Source: Ovis canadensis (lineage: Eukaryota > Chordata > Mammalia > Artiodactyla > Bovidae). Taken from it: DNA of 64,000 nt. Shown in pieces: positions 21,241-34,112 of the stretch. How positions within the stretch are numbered: the stretch's first letter is position 1; every line of letters begins with the position of its first letter. Below the pieces are notes generated by a model, which worked only from the letters and a program-made list of their open reading frames with translations, was not told the origin of the DNA and searched no databases. Where the stretch lies: assembly GCF_042477335.2 (NCBI RefSeq), contig NC_091255.1, forward strand, positions 49,516,501 through 49,580,500, read 5' to 3'. The position numbers and the translations under genes were made by a program.

Positions 21241-22509
21241 GTTAACTCAGTAGTGAAACTTTAAGTCAGGATTTTAACTCAGGTCCTCTGACGGTGTCAC
21301 CTCCTGCCTCTTTTAGGAGTGTGAGTTGTAAAATCAGAGAGTAAGAAAAAGCCTCTGCTAGCCATCAACCAGCTAGCTACAAAAGCAAAATCATTCCTAA
21401 TTAAAATAAAATCAACTAAAGCACACTAGCTCAGCTTGTCTGCCCTGGCAACAAAACCTTGCAAAAAGTGCTCTGGACTTTCCTCATCTCACTGTGTGCA
21501 AGATGGAAAAACTTTGTCAAGACTTACAGGGAGCGCCCTTTGCAAGAGTTCTGCAGTCACTTACATCTCTAAACATGAGAGAAAGACAGAAGGGAGAGAT
21601 GATGAACACAGAGCGAATGAGGGAAAAATAGAGACTTGTTCAGACATGCAGTGACAAGCTGTGTTCTGACGGATGCGGATGGTTCTGGATCATTTGTGGG
21701 GCTCAGGTTTGTGTTCTCATGGACCCAGGTTCACATCCGGCTGTAGGATGCGCTAGGGCCAGGCTGCGCTCCGATTCCCTAAAGTCTGTCACAATCATCT
21801 ACAATGGAATTGATCGTTACCTGCTCATTTCAGGTGTGTATAACTGGCAATGACTTCTGAGCCCCGTGAATCTAGCACATTTTACAGCAGTATATGGGGT
21901 TTGGATTTAAAAGAGTTAACCTCGAGCAAAGGATTTCTGGCGTTGGAGCAGGGCCAGAGGAGGGAAAATCTGATGGTGAGATTTGAGAGGACTTGGTCCA
22001 AGTCATTTCTTCTAGGAGCATCATATGATGATTTTCCTTGTAGCCCCTGATGCGTGGAGTTCCACTGGATTTTAGAAACATTTCAGATCCTCTCCATCTG
22101 TGCACATCGCTAGACATATGGACAGCTAGAATAATTTTAGAAAAATAACTTCATATGGTTTATTTTAATTTAGAAGAATTAGGTTAATTAAGAAAACAGC
22201 TGACAAGAAACTAAAGTGAATTCACTTTAGTTACAAGTTTTCTATAGGGTTTTAAAACTGTCATACTCTTGTTTTAATTGACGACTTTTAAGAAGAGTGA
22301 AATAATATGTGGTAAGTGCCAATATATGTGGAATCACAGAGCTAAAAAAGGGCCAACAAGTAGTCATTTGGTGCAGATCTTTGCTTTTAGTAGGTCGACC
22401 TCAAATTTCTGAGCTTATTTTTAAACTATTTTTTAAAGAACTCAAGGGATAAAAGGCTCAGTTGCACTCTCAATACATGTCCCACATTTACTCATCCTTT
22501 TGGTCACTA
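21241..22509. other. Intergenic sequence, nothing recognised
   Basis: No gene, no clear repeat. Some open frames of 60-80 codons occur but have no similarity I recognise. Confidence 0.5.
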
Positions 22510-22710
22510 AGGACTCCCCCTGTGGCTCAGGCGGTAAAGTGTTTGCCTACAATGCAGGAGACCCGGGTTTGATCTCTGGGTTGGGAAGATCCTCTGGAGA
22601 AGGAAATGGCAACCCACTTCAGTACTCTTGCCTGGAAACTCCCATGGATGGAGTGTGGTAGGCTACTGCCCATGGGGTCGCAAAGAGTCGGACACGACTG
22701 AGCGACTCCA
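22510..22710 (+). mobile_element. Bov-tA SINE
   Basis: Forward copy from ggactccccctgtggctcag to the well-preserved agtcggacacgactgagcga. Confidence 0.92.
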
Positions 22711-23570
22711 CTTGGTCACTTAGTCTTTCACCTGTAAAAGGGTTTCATGAATTTTTGGGGGGAGGGGTATTTCTATGGAGTTCAAGTTGTTTAACATCTA
22801 AATTATTCTTCTTTGTATGACTTCCCAGGTAAAAGGCTTGTAATTTTCATATTAGGTTCATCTTTCTAATAACCTGAAATGTTGTCTTAAAAGGGAATGG
22901 ATATTTTGCAGGAGAGGTTGGTGGTGAGTGGATGAATGGGATTGCCCGTGGGTGTATCAGGGATCAGAAGAGAGCCTTGTCAATAGTTAGCTGTCATTAA
23001 CTGGGAGCAGTGTGTCCTTGCCTTTAAAAGATAGCCATTCATCACTGAAGCATTCCCTTGGCACGCTCTTCTTTATAGCAAGAGAAGAATGGTCAAAACA
23101 ATCCCCAAACAGATCTTTACTATGCATCACATTTCAGAACAGATGAATGGCAGATCTTCAGGCAAAATTGCCATGTCATTATCCTATGATTTAGAGGGTT
23201 ACATAAAAAAGATAAAACACTTATAGAAATAAAACATAGCTTCTACAGTGATGCCAGAGCAGGGATTCTGTAAGTGCCTAAGTTTATCAAATTGTGGCCA
23301 AAAAATAAAATTTCTTGTATTTTGATTTTTCCTGGAAGAGGGGCTGACAGCTATAAGGTTTAATTAAGAAGCATTCAATGTTGTTTTCAGATTAGGAGAG
23401 GAAATCAAACCAACTTTAAGTTGCTTCCAAATATACCTGTTTAGACTGACTGACAAACCAGGAAAAATAATAAACACACACACAGGCAAAAAGAGTTTTA
23501 AGGTCATAGAAGGAAATTTTCTCAAATGGAAGATAATGAGACAACTATGTTGGAAACGTTTCGTTCTAAA
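22711..23570. other. Intergenic sequence, nothing recognised
   Basis: AT-rich; no coding or repeat signal identified. Confidence 0.5.
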
Positions 23571-23776
23571 ATTTTTTATTTTCTGTTGGAGTATCGTTGA
23601 TTAACAATGTTGTGTTACTTCCAGGTGCATTGCAAAGTGATTCGGTCGCACGTATGTTTAATACATATACCTATTCTTATTCATTCTTTTCCCATTGAGG
23701 TCATTACAGAGTATGGAATAGAGTTTGCTGTACTCCACAGTAGGTTCTTGTTGCTTATCTATTTTAAATATGCCCT
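23571..23776 (-). mobile_element. L1 3' end
   Basis: Reverse copy: ggtgcattgcaaagtgattc, then tactccacagtaggttcttg, both standard in the L1 3' UTR. Confidence 0.75.
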
Positions 23777-23889
23777 TCTTAATTTGATTTTTCAAAGCAG
23801 GAGAGAATTAGATAACGACATAGAGGTGGATAGAGCCTTGTAAGTGACTACAAATGAATAGCATCAGGGACCTTAAGAGAAGAGTTAGG

Positions 23890-24050
23890 GGGACTTTCCT
23901 GGTGCTCCAGTGGTTAAGAATCCATCTTCTAATGCAGGGGTTGTGGATTCAGTTCCTGGTTGGGGAGCTAAGATCCCACATGCCTTGGGGCAATTAAGCC
24001 TGAGTGCTCCAACTAAGACTCGACACAGACATAAATAAATAAATATTAGA
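23890..24050 (+). mobile_element. CHR-type tRNA-Glu SINE
   Basis: Head ggggactttcctggtgctcc, body gggagctaagatcccacatg, tail of AAATA repeats. Confidence 0.8.
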
Positions 24051-24259
24051 AAAAAGAGAGAAGAATTAAAAAAAAAGGGAAGAGTTAGGAAATTTGAAGT
24101 AGATTAGATATTAGACTACAGAAATAGGAAGCAGACTTTAATTCAATAAGATCTGTATTGACAGAAATCTAAGTAATTATTTAAGTCTTAATATGTATTA
24201 GCATATTTCTGAACAATTGCAAACACATAGAAAGGTGAAAGACACGTTTGCTGCCTATA

Positions 24260-24447
24260 CTCTATGGTAAAGAATCTGCCTTCAGTACAGGAGACGTGGG
24301 TTTGATCCCTGGATTGGGAAGATCCCCTGGAGAAGGGAATGACTCCCCACTCCAGTGTTCTTGCCTGGAGAATTCCATGGAGAGAGGAGCCTGGTGGGTT
24401 ACAGTTCATGGAGTTGCAAAGAATTGGACATGATTAAGTGAGTGATA
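24260..24447 (+). mobile_element. Bov-tA SINE
   Basis: Forward copy lacking the first bases: tggtaaagaatctgccttca through gaattggacatgattaagtg. Confidence 0.85.
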
Positions 24448-25540
24448 CACGTACACACACTGTATGTCAAGCAACTGTCTAGTTACCCCAGCTCTTAATT
24501 TCTTAATACTTCCAGTTTATAGAGGGCTATGGCAGGCCCTCCATAAATGTTTCTCAACTTTGGTCTTGGGAAGAATAGAAAACAGTGGATTTTGTAGAAT
24601 AGAGAGAGGGAGAAATGAGAGGAAAAGAAAAATGGCTGTGCAGGTGTAGATAAAAAAAATTTATAAGCTCTTCAACAGAATGAAGACTTAAGGGACTCTC
24701 ATGTTTGGAAAGAAGCAGAAGGTCCCAGGGAATAGAGTCAGAAAGATTGAATGGAAGGGAAGATGAATCCTGTAGAATTTCGCAAAGGCTGGATTTTGCT
24801 GATTACATCCCTGCATTTTTTTTTTCCAAAGTTACTCTGCCCCCTGTTTTTCTTGTTAGGTGGTAGTTAGATCTAATGACTTTCTTAGATTCAAGTTTGG
24901 CATTTTTGGCATGAATAATACTTCATAGGAAGTGTTGCATATTTCTATCACTCCTAACGAAATATCTTATAGTGACCTTACTTGATCTTGGATGTTTAAG
25001 CTCTTGAAGCTTCTGTATCCATGGGGAAGATTTCCCAACTGAAAAACAAGACAATGCTTCAATTTAAGCTGAGATTTTAAATTTGCAATTCAGTGGGTAG
25101 ACTTCAGGAAGTTAGTAAGATCTCTAAAGTGATATGCAAGATTTTTCCCGTGTGTTCTAATGCTTACTTTTCTAAGGGGAGATTATAACTTCCATGAACT
25201 TTTCCAAGGAGTATATAAATAGAAAAAGTTAGGATACAATGATGTAAAACTTTAAAAGCTCCTTCTTTCCGTTGGCCTCTAGTTACCAAAAAAATGTTTA
25301 TCATTTTCATGTTTTATAGGAACATACTATTAGACTTTGAAGTGAGCCGTGTTTATCATCTGCCTCATGCCCATTATTTTATAGACAGGAAACTAAAGAA
25401 GGGAAGTACCTCTGGCAAGAGCCCATGGCTAGTTAAAAGGAGCAAGGACTGGCAGCAGTATTCCATTATATTCTTTTAGAGTTCCTTATTCTTTATGGTT
25501 TATTATTTACAAGTGGCTAGCTATGTTTAAGTGTTGCCAT
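24448..25540. other. Intergenic sequence, nothing recognised
   Basis: No gene and no clear repeat seen. Several 60-codon open frames are judged random. Confidence 0.5.
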
Positions 25541-26036
25541 TCAGTTCAGTTCAGTCACTCTGTTGTGTCCGACTCTTTGCAACCTCATGGACTGCAGCAC
25601 GCCAGACTTCCCTGTCCATCACCAACTCCCAAAGCTTGTTCAAACTCATGTCCATCAAATTGGTGATGCCATCCAACCATCTCATCTTCTATCATCCCCT
25701 TCTCTTCCTGCCTTCAATCTTTCCCTGCATCAGGGTCTTTTCCAATGAGTCAGTTCTTGGCAACAGGTGGCCAAAGTATTGGAATTTCAGCTTAAGCATC
25801 AGTCCTTCCAATGAATATTCAGGATTGATTTCTTTTAGGATTGACTGGTTTGATCTCCTTGCAATCCGAGGGACTCTCAAGAGTCTTCCTCAACACCACA
25901 GTTCAAAAGCATCAATTCTTTGGTGCTCAGCTTTCTTTATAGTCAAACTCTCACATCCATACATGACTACTGGAAAAACCATAGCTTTGACTAGACAGAC
26001 TTTTGTCTGCAAGGTAATGTCTCTGTCTTTTAATAT
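25541..26036 (-). mobile_element. BovB LINE 3' end
   Basis: Tail TTCAGTTCAGT at left, then reverse complement of the BovB C-terminal region (minus-strand translation includes [17 protein letters not shown]). A 208-codon plus-strand open frame here is antisense. Confidence 0.9.
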
Positions 26037-26084
26037 GCTGTATATTCCTAAGCCTTTTAATTTAATTCACTTATTTACTTATTT

Positions 26085-26272
26085 AATTTTTTTAATTTAT
26101 TTTTTCATTGTAATTGCTTTACAATGTTGTTTTGGTTTCTGTGGTACAGCAACATAAATCAGTCATAATTATATATATATATATATCCCTCCCTCTTGAG
26201 CCATCTCACTCCTCCCATCCCATCCCATCCCTCTAGGCTCATCACAGAGTGCCAGGCTGGGCTCCTTGTAAT
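26085..26272 (-). mobile_element. L1 3' UTR fragment
   Basis: Contains tttacaatgttgttttggtt, an internal TA run (26169-26186), and a CCATCCCATCCC-type pyrimidine stretch. Confidence 0.65.
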
Positions 26273-26329
26273 TCACTTAACTAGTTTATTGAAATTTTAC
26301 TTTTAAGCATTTATTTAAGCATCTTTTTA

Positions 26330-26469
26330 TTATTTATTTGACTGTGTTGGGTCTTACTTGTAGCATGTGAGATATTTCATTTATTCGTTGCATCACTCAG
26401 GCTCTCTAGTTGCAGCTTGCAGGCTCAGTAGTTTCAGTACTTGGACTCAGTTGCCCCATGGTATTTGAG
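26330..26469 (-). mobile_element. CHR-type SINE fragment
   Basis: Reverse copy: gtgttgggtcttacttgtag, then aggctctctagttgcagctt. Confidence 0.6.
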
Positions 26470-26784
26470 ACATGGTCCCATCACTTCATGGCAAATAGAT
26501 GAGGAAAGAATGGAAACAATGGCAGATTTTATTTTCTTGGGCTCCAAAATCACTGTGGACAGTGACTGGAATCACAAAATTAAAAGATGCTTGCTCCTTG
26601 TAAGAAAAGCTATGACAAACCTAGAAAGCATACTAAAGTGCAGAGACATCACTTTGCCAACAAGAGTCTGTACAGTCAATGCTGATTTTTCCAGTAGTCA
26701 CGTACGGATGTGAGAGTTGTGCCATAAAGAAGGCTGAGAGCCGAAGAACTGAAGTTTTTTGAACTGTGTTGCTGGAGAAGGATA
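26470..26784 (+). mobile_element. BovB LINE internal fragment
   Basis: Translates as HGPITSWQIDEERMETMADF and onward (KITVDSDWNHKIKRCLL), truncated at both ends. Confidence 0.88.
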
Positions 26785-27715
26785 TCCTGAAAGCTGACTT
26801 TAGAACTGCTCTGATTCTGAGACTAAGACACAGTCCCTGCCTTCAAGGATCCTTCAGCCTATGGATGTGGGGTTTGTTTGTTTGTTTTTTTTTCCACAAA
26901 TTCAGTTCCTCTGCCAAATGACACAACCTGTTACACGAGGGTCTGTTCTGGGTGCTTAGGAACAGCTACTGATCTTTATCTATTTGTACCTTAGACTCAG
27001 AGTTTTAATTTTCAGGGAGAAAATTTAGCATTATCACCAACAGATAAAACCTCATTTTCCTGTTTGTCAGGATCTTTCCCCCTTCTATCAATGAAGTCAT
27101 CATCATTGGAGTGGCATGTTTGTGGTTAAGTACCTTAGTGTGAAGGCTGGGAAGAATCAGCTTCTCCCACGATGCTGGGAGTTGAATCTCATTTATCACC
27201 ATCACCTTCAAAAAAGGAGGCACATCTCTGCCCCTTCATTAGTTTCCTTTTCCAGTTGGCATCAAACCTATCAGAGAAGGTAAATGATGTGTCAGCCAGA
27301 TAACTTCTTTGAAGGGAGTGCTGGGACAATCTGGTTTAAACATGACCTTAGAAAGATCCTTCAGTCCTTTTGAATTCCCTTTGGCATGACACCAGGCCTG
27401 TTGGGTGATTTTGTGCATTTAAGGCCACAGAAGAAAAACAGATCCTCACTGGCGGGTGGGGAGTGCTAGCCCAAGACTAAAATGACTTCACTCTTCTTGT
27501 TTTCTCCTATTATCATCTTAATCCAAAGAACATGATAGATAATCAGATAAATCCCTTGTACAATGGCTGTTGTCACTGATAATCCTTGAATTAACCCACA
27601 CATTAGTTTTGGTGCCACTTAGGTGTGATTTTCTTTTGCCATTTAAGGAGGCATTTTGAGTAACTGTGGTGTTGGTTTGCTGAGACATCATCTCATGCAA
27701 TTTGCTGAAACCTTA
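26785..27715. other. Intergenic sequence, nothing recognised
   Basis: Unassigned; no gene-like structure. Confidence 0.5.
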
Positions 27716-27718
27716 TTT

Positions 27719-29378
27719 TTTTTTTTAAATTGAGGTGTAGCTGACTTATAATATGATATTAGTTTCAGGCGTATAACATAGTGATTTGATATTTTTTAGA
27801 TTATGCACCACACGAAGTTATTACAACATTGACTATCTTCTCTGTGATCTACATTATATCTCCATGACTTGTTTATGTCTGGCAGTTTGTGTCTCTTATT
27901 CCCCTTCAGTTATTTTGCCCATTCTCTGACTCCCCACCGCTCTGGTAACCACCAGTTTGTTCTCTGTATCTAGGAGTTTGTTTCTGTTTTGTTGATTCCA
28001 CATAGAAGTGAAAATATAGAGCATTTATCTCTCTCTGTCTAACTTCTCTCACTTTGCATAATATTCTCTGGGTCCACCCATGCTGTGGATTTGTAAAATA
28101 GCAATGTTTCATTTTTTATGACTGAGTAATATTCCATTGTATATTGGGTTGGCCAAAAAGTTTGTTTGAATTTTTCTGTACTATCTTTTGGAAAAACTCG
28201 AATGAACTTTTTGGCCAACCCAGTATATACTATATGGCACATCTCATCCACTCACTTGTGATGGGCACTTCAGTTTCTTCCATATCTTGGCTATTATAAA
28301 TAATTCTACAATAAATATTGGGGTTCATGTATCTTTTCAAATTAGTGTTTTCATTTTCTTTGGATAAATACCCAGGAGAATTGCTAGATCATATGGTGAC
28401 TCAATTTTTAACTTTTTGGGGAAACTCCATACTCTTTTACTAGTGGCTGAACCAATTCACATTCCCACAAACAGTGCATGAGGATGCCCTTTTCTCTACA
28501 TCCTCTCCAACACGTGTTATTTCTTGTCTTTTTGATAACAGCCATCTGAAAGGTCTGAGGTGATATTTCATTGTGGTTTTGATTTGTATTTCTTTGATAA
28601 TTAGTAATGTTGAACATCTTTTCATGGATCCATTGGTCATCTGTTTGTCTTCTTTGGAGAAATGTCTATTCAGGTCCTCTGCTCATTTAATTGTTTGTTT
28701 TCTGATGTTGGGTTATATGAGTTCTTTATATATTTTGGATATTAACCTCTTATCAGACATATCATTTGCAAATATCTTCTCCCATTCAGTAAGTTGACTT
28801 TTTGTTTTATTGATTGTTTCCTTCACTGTGCAAAAGCTTTTTAGTTTAACATAGTCTCTTTCTATATTTCTGCTTTTGTTGCTCTTACCCAAGGAGACAG
28901 ATCCAAAAAAAAATATTTCTTAGACCAATGTTAAAGTGAGTACTGCGTATGTTTTCTTCCAAGAGTTTTCAGGTCTTACATTTAAGTCTTTAGTCCATTT
29001 TGAGCTTATTTTTGTATGTGTTGTAAGAAAATATTCTAGTTTCATTGCTTTACATGTAACTGTCCAGTTTTCCCAACACCAGTTATTGAAGAGATGTCCC
29101 CTCCCCCCATGGCATATTCTTGCCTCCTTTGATGTAGAATAACTAATCAGAAGTGCATGGGTTTATTTCTGGGTTCTCTATCCTGGATCTATGTGTCTGT
29201 TTTTGTGCCCGAACCATGCTGTTTCGATTATTGTAGTTTTGTAGCAATAGTTTGAAGTCAAGGAGCGTGATACCTTCTGCTTTGTTCTTTCTCAAGATTA
29301 CTTTGGCTGTTTGGGGTCTTTTGTGTTTCCATACCCATTTTGGGATTATTTATTAGAATCTTGTTTGGATAGCTTTTA
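27719..29378 (-). mobile_element. L1 LINE, ORF2 3' part and 3' UTR, with nested MITE
   Basis: 1.6 kb reverse copy. The minus strand includes [19 protein letters not shown] and [19 protein letters not shown], the L1 ORF2 C-terminal region, with several frame breaks. It is interrupted at 28144-28223 by a mariner-type MITE, so it is older than that insertion. Confidence 0.9.
28144..28223. mobile_element. Mariner-type MITE
   Basis: 80-bp palindromic element with terminal inverted repeats TTGGGTTGGCCAAAAAGTTT and its complement, flanked by a TA duplication (28142-28143, 28224-28225). It carries no coding sequence. It sits inside the L1. Confidence 0.88.
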
Positions 29379-30170
29379 CTTTTAGTTCAGTGTGGTTCAT
29401 GTTGTAGCAGAACCAGTATATGGAAGACTATGGGAAAGTCCTTACACACCAGGATTCTTCCCCATTTGGCAGCTGTCAGTGCCTGAAATTCAACCATTTA
29501 TTGTGTTTGGTTCACCAAACTATTGTTTCTTATTAAAAAAGGACTTAATGTATTGTTTGCTTTTTTATTCATTCATCCACTCATTGAACAAATATTTATC
29601 GAATCTAAATGACTGGAGCACAAAAAGCAAGGGAGAACGTAGAACGAGATGAGCTGGCAGTACACACGGGTGCTGGGTTGTTCTGGGGTTTCTCAACTCT
29701 GCTAACTATTTTGATCTTCAGCGCGAGAGTCATGGAAAACCACAGGCAAATTTTAATCAGGGGAGTGCCATGTAGTGGTCATATTTGTGTTTTAAAAAGA
29801 TAACCCCTTCTTCCTTGTAGAGAATGAATGAGAAAAAGAGTAAATTATGGGGATCAGCTGGTAGGCTATTACAATTGTGCAGAAGAGAGAAAATGGTAGG
29901 TTATTATTTATTTTTTGTGGAAGAATGACTTAGAGGAATGTACAGAGATATTAGAGCAGTGGCACGGCATTTATTAGGTTTCTACCCCAAAGAGGATATT
30001 GCAGTAAAATTCAGCTTATTACAGACTCTTATGGTATCTGTTGTATGTGTAGGCTGTATTCATCTATTCTATAGGATTATATAATAAACAATGTTTGTTG
30101 TGCTACCTAAAACTCTACGTGCTCGATAATATTCTAATCAGTATGTTTTTAGATAGGAAGTAATCATATA
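29379..30170. other. Intergenic sequence, nothing recognised
   Basis: No gene or clear repeat recognised. Confidence 0.45.
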
Positions 30171-30171
30171 T

Positions 30172-30386
30172 CCAAAGAGCTGACTCATTGGAAAAGACCC
30201 TGATGCTGGAAAGGATTGAAGGCAAAAGGAGAAGCGAGTGACAGAGGATGAGATGGCTAGGTAGAATCACCGACTCAATGGACATGAACTTGAGCAGACT
30301 CTGGGAGATGGTGGAGGACGAGGAAGCCTGGCATGCTTCAGTCCACGGGGCTTCAAAGAGTTGGACATGACTTAGCGACTTAATAG
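30172..30386 (+). mobile_element. BovB 3' end
   Basis: agagctgactcattggaaaa through ttggacatgacttagcgact; 5'-truncated. Confidence 0.88.
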
Positions 30387-30652
30387 CAACCATCAGTCAT
30401 ATATTTTGGTGAAGTATTTTTTGTTCAAGGCTCTTGTTTCATTGCCAGATTACTATGATGGACTAAATGAAAAAATTAAAGCAGTGAAAGGAGAAAGACC
30501 TGCCTAAAGTTGTCCAGTGAGTCAGTGGCAGAGGTGCCGTGGAGCCCCACTCCCCATATAACCACTGGCTTCATATTTCAGCTGTGTGTTTACAGTCACT
30601 TCTTGTGCGTTTATAGTATCTTTGAAGATTTACTTCTAGGCAGCTCCTTTCT

Positions 30653-30786
30653 ATGGCATCACCGACTCAATGGACATGGGTTTGGGTGGACTCCGGGAGT
30701 TGGTGATGGACAGGGAGGCCTGGTGTGATGCGGTTCACGGGGTTGCAAAGAGTCGGACACGACTGAGCGACTGAAATGAACTGAAG
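30653..30786 (+). mobile_element. BovB 3' tip
   Basis: Ends agtcggacacgactgagcga, then ctgaaatgaactgaa. A short, well-preserved insertion. Confidence 0.9.
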
Positions 30787-31009
30787 CTCCTTTCTACATT
30801 TGTGGATGATGTTCTCCTTACCTATTTTCCTGCCTCTTAATAAGTTCCATGATTTGACTTTTGACAAAATTAAACTTATTCTTTTCTCTTTCTCTCCTTT
30901 ATTTTGGGTACAGAGGATTGCCTTTTCTATGCCTCTAGTTTCAAAGATCTCTCCATAGCCTTTGAAAAGTCTTGATGATACTGTACCTTTTTCTATATCT
31001 TTGTTACAG

Positions 31010-31200
31010 TGTGGATTAGTGGAAAAGGCTTTGGGCTGGGGGTAAGTCTCTGCTCTACTATTAGGTTAAAAGTACTGGGTAATCTTAACTTCTCTACTCC
31101 CAGCTTTTTCTTATCATTAAAATGGGACTAATAATTTCCCTTGTAATTAATAGGGCTGTTATAAAGAGTGAATGTATATGAGGTCTGTGATGGATGTATA
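31010..31200 (+). repeat. MIR SINE relic
   Basis: gaaaaggctttgggctgggg, then tcttatcattaaaatgggac and the region after it follow MIR order. Confidence 0.5.
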
Positions 31201-31377
31201 CACATGAGTCTTGTAATCTGTAAACTGCAGTGTGCAGATAAGGGCAGAAGATGGTGATAATTGTAAAATCTTTTGTCTGGCTTGAAGCCATGACCCCACA
31301 GGTCTAGGGAGAGGGGTCAATAAAGTTGTCAGGCAGTCACAAGAGCTAGATAAAAACTCCAATATAAAAGGCATGGC

Positions 31378-31445
31378 TAATTCACTTTGCTGTATAGCAG
31401 AAACTAACACAACATTGTAAAGCAACTATATTCCAATTTATAAAA
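31378..31445 (+). mobile_element. L1 3' tail
   Basis: ttcactttgctgtatagcag, then acacaacattgtaaagcaac and a short A-rich end. Confidence 0.7.
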
Positions 31446-31734
31446 GGCATACTTCTGTCTCCCGGTGAATTAAAAGTTAAACATTAGTTGCAAGAGTTTA
31501 TATTTTATCAATAAAGTTCATGTAAAGGTCAGCCTAAGTTTATGCTGATGAATGTTCTGGTTAAGCAGCTTTAAGTTTAAATTCTGACTTTGCTATTTGC
31601 TACCCAACCCCTTCAGACCTCAACATCCTCAAATGTGAACTTAGATTAATACTCACCTCTGATTGATGAGGTTATTGTGTAAATTAAATTAGATAATCCG
31701 CTGCCTATAAAAATGCCTAGTGGTCTTGTTTTGC

Positions 31735-32125
31735 TATATTTGTTCATTTGTTTTATTTTTTGGATTCCACATATAAGTGGAAACACAGAGTACTTGTCCT
31801 TCTTCGACTTATCTCATGAAGGAGAATACCTTCCAGGTCTATCCATGTTGTGGCAAATGGCAAGATTTCATTCTTTTTTTATGGCTAAGTAATATTCCAT
31901 GATATACCACATCTTCTTTAGCCATTCATCAGTTGGTGGGCACTAAGAGATACAAATGACTAGTTATAAAATGAATCAATTGCATGGATGTACAGCACAA
32001 AGAACATAATCAATACCTTTGTATAGAGTGTACTCTATAAAGTATTGAATTACTATGTTGTACACCTGAAACTAATACAATATTGTAAGTCAACAATTCT
32101 TCAATTTAAAAAAAAGAAAGAAAAG
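31735..32125. mobile_element. L1 fragment pair in opposite orientations
   Basis: 31735-31945 is reverse L1 (cacatataagtggaaacaca, ctaagtaatattccatgata). 31946-32125 is forward L1 3' end (tgttgtacacctgaaactaa and poly(A)). The layout fits a 5'-inverted (twin-primed) insertion. Confidence 0.65.
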
Positions 32126-32214
32126 AAAAATATGGACAGAGAAAAAAAGGCTCAGTGGTTCTATTATTGAAACACATTTGTAATATTACACACACGTGTG
32201 TGTAATAGCATGCT

Positions 32215-33290
32215 CTATTCTGTACAACTCAACAACATAAAAGCAAACAACCTGATTAAAAAGAAAACGGAGGAACTGAATTGAAAGTTTTCTGAAGAAG
32301 ACATACAGGTGGCCAACAAACCCATGAAAAGATGCTCAACTTTACTAATTATCAGGGAAATGTAAATCAAAAACACAGTGAGATTATCACCTCCCCCCGT
32401 TAGAATGGCAATTATCAAAACGATAAGGAATAACAAGTGTTGAAGAGTATGTGGAGAAAAGGGAACCCTCATACATTGTGGGTTGGGGAGGTAAATTGAT
32501 GCAGCCACTATGGAAAATTGAATGGAGATTCCTCAAAAATCTAAGAATACAGCTGCCATGTGGTCAGTTGCTCAGCTGTGGCCAACTCTTTGCGACCCCA
32601 TCGGTTGTAGTCCACCAGGCTCCTCTGTCAATTAAATTTTCCAGGCAAGAATACTGGAGTGGGTCACCATTTCCTTCTCCAGGGAACAGCTGCCATATGA
32701 TCCAGCTATTCCACTTCTGGGTATTTCTCCAAAGAAAATGATAACACCAACTTGCAAAAGATATATAAACCCCAATATTCATTCATTAAAGTATTATTTA
32801 CAGTAGTCAAGATGTGGAAACAACTTGTGTCTATCAGTGGATGAATCAATAAAGATGATATGATACACACACACACACACACAAACAGTAGAATACTGCT
32901 CAGCTGCATAAAGAAAAGAATTCTTGAAGCGTGCGACAACATGGATGGACCTTGAGGATATTATGCTAATTGAAATAAGTCAGGCGGAGAAAGACAAATA
33001 TTGTATGATTTCACTTATTTATGAAATCTAAAAAACAAAACAAATGAACAAACGAAATGGAAACAAACTCATAGAGATTAGATTCATGGTTACTGGGGGG
33101 AGGCAAGTTGCAGGGAAGATGAAATGGGTGAAGAGGACCAATTGCATGATGATGAATGGCAAATAGACTCGTGGTGCTAATCACTTTGTAGTGTACACAA
33201 ATATCCAAATTAATTATGATGCGGTACACATGACATTTATATAATAATATGTGTCAATTTTGCCTCCATAGAATATTAAACTACCAAGTA
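32215..33290 (+). mobile_element. L1 LINE 3' portion with nested Bov-A
   Basis: Forward ORF2 end and 3' UTR (acccatgaaaagatgctcaa, acatggatggaccttgagga), with a CA repeat at 32865-32883. Interrupted by a reverse Bov-A SINE at about 32562-32686. Confidence 0.85.
32562..32686 (-). mobile_element. Bov-A SINE nested in L1
   Basis: Reverse copy with target repeat ACAGCTGCCAT on both sides (about 32550-32561 and 32687-32698). Confidence 0.85.
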
Positions 33291-33959
33291 CCAATTTTAT
33301 CCAAATTTTAGATATGGTTTTGACAAACATGAATTTGAAGCATGAAAGTAATAATTTCACAACTTGATGGCAATTTGGAGACTATTGCAGATATTGCTCA
33401 CTATCTACCAAAATTCAATATTTCTTCAGCCATAGAAATGGAATTTTGGCCAAACACATGCCTGTCGAACCATGCTAGTTTTCTTAGCTTTGTTTAAATT
33501 TAGTCATGGCGGTATACTAAGTTCTTTCCAGGGAGGTACAGTCAGAAGGATGGGTGCCAACTCACAGGCCGTGTCTTTGTTCCCGAGGGTGTGCCTCCTC
33601 CATGTTTTCTCTTTCTTCTTCCCACCAGCTGAAATCCGAGAGAACATCTGTGATTTATGCAGACTACATCAATGCCTAGGGCTGGAATTATGACACGGAA
33701 GGATGAACGTGGGTCCTTCAACCAACAATATAGAGCAGATGTGTCTGCCAACCTGGAATACTCACCTTGGACTATTAAAAAGAGAACAATAAATTTCTGT
33801 GATTTCTGTCTCTTAAAAAGAGAGTATTCTATTTTGGTCAGGTAAAATGAGCCTAAATCACACTATGTTCTGGCTTTGGATCCAGTTTGCTGGGAAGTTA
33901 TACATTTTTAAAATAGAATGCTCTAGATTTATGGACTTTATTTCAATATCCTGGGTGCC
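33291..33959. other. Intergenic sequence, nothing recognised
   Basis: No gene or clear repeat seen. Confidence 0.45.
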
Positions 33960-34081
33960 TTTTTTTTTTTTTGGCTGCACCTTGCACCATGCAGGATCTT
34001 AGTTCCTCAACCAGAGACCAAACCTGTGCTTCTTGCAGTGGAAACACAAAATCTTAACACTGGACCACCAGGGAAGTCCCA
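33960..34081 (-). mobile_element. CHR-type tRNA-Glu SINE
   Basis: Poly(T) at left and tRNA-like head at right (acactggaccaccagggaag). Confidence 0.8.
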
Positions 34082-34112
34082 GCCTGAGTGCACTTTAAAG
34101 TCTTGCTTTTTT

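Noticed and set aside
25531-26157. 208-codon plus-strand open frame
   Set aside because: It is antisense to a BovB 3' end and repeats in similar form at other BovB copies (34660-35118, 47094-47603).
32185-32207. Short palindrome of CA and TG units (acacacgtgtgtgt) as a regulatory hairpin
   Set aside because: Simple dinucleotide symmetry in L1-derived sequence; no further support.
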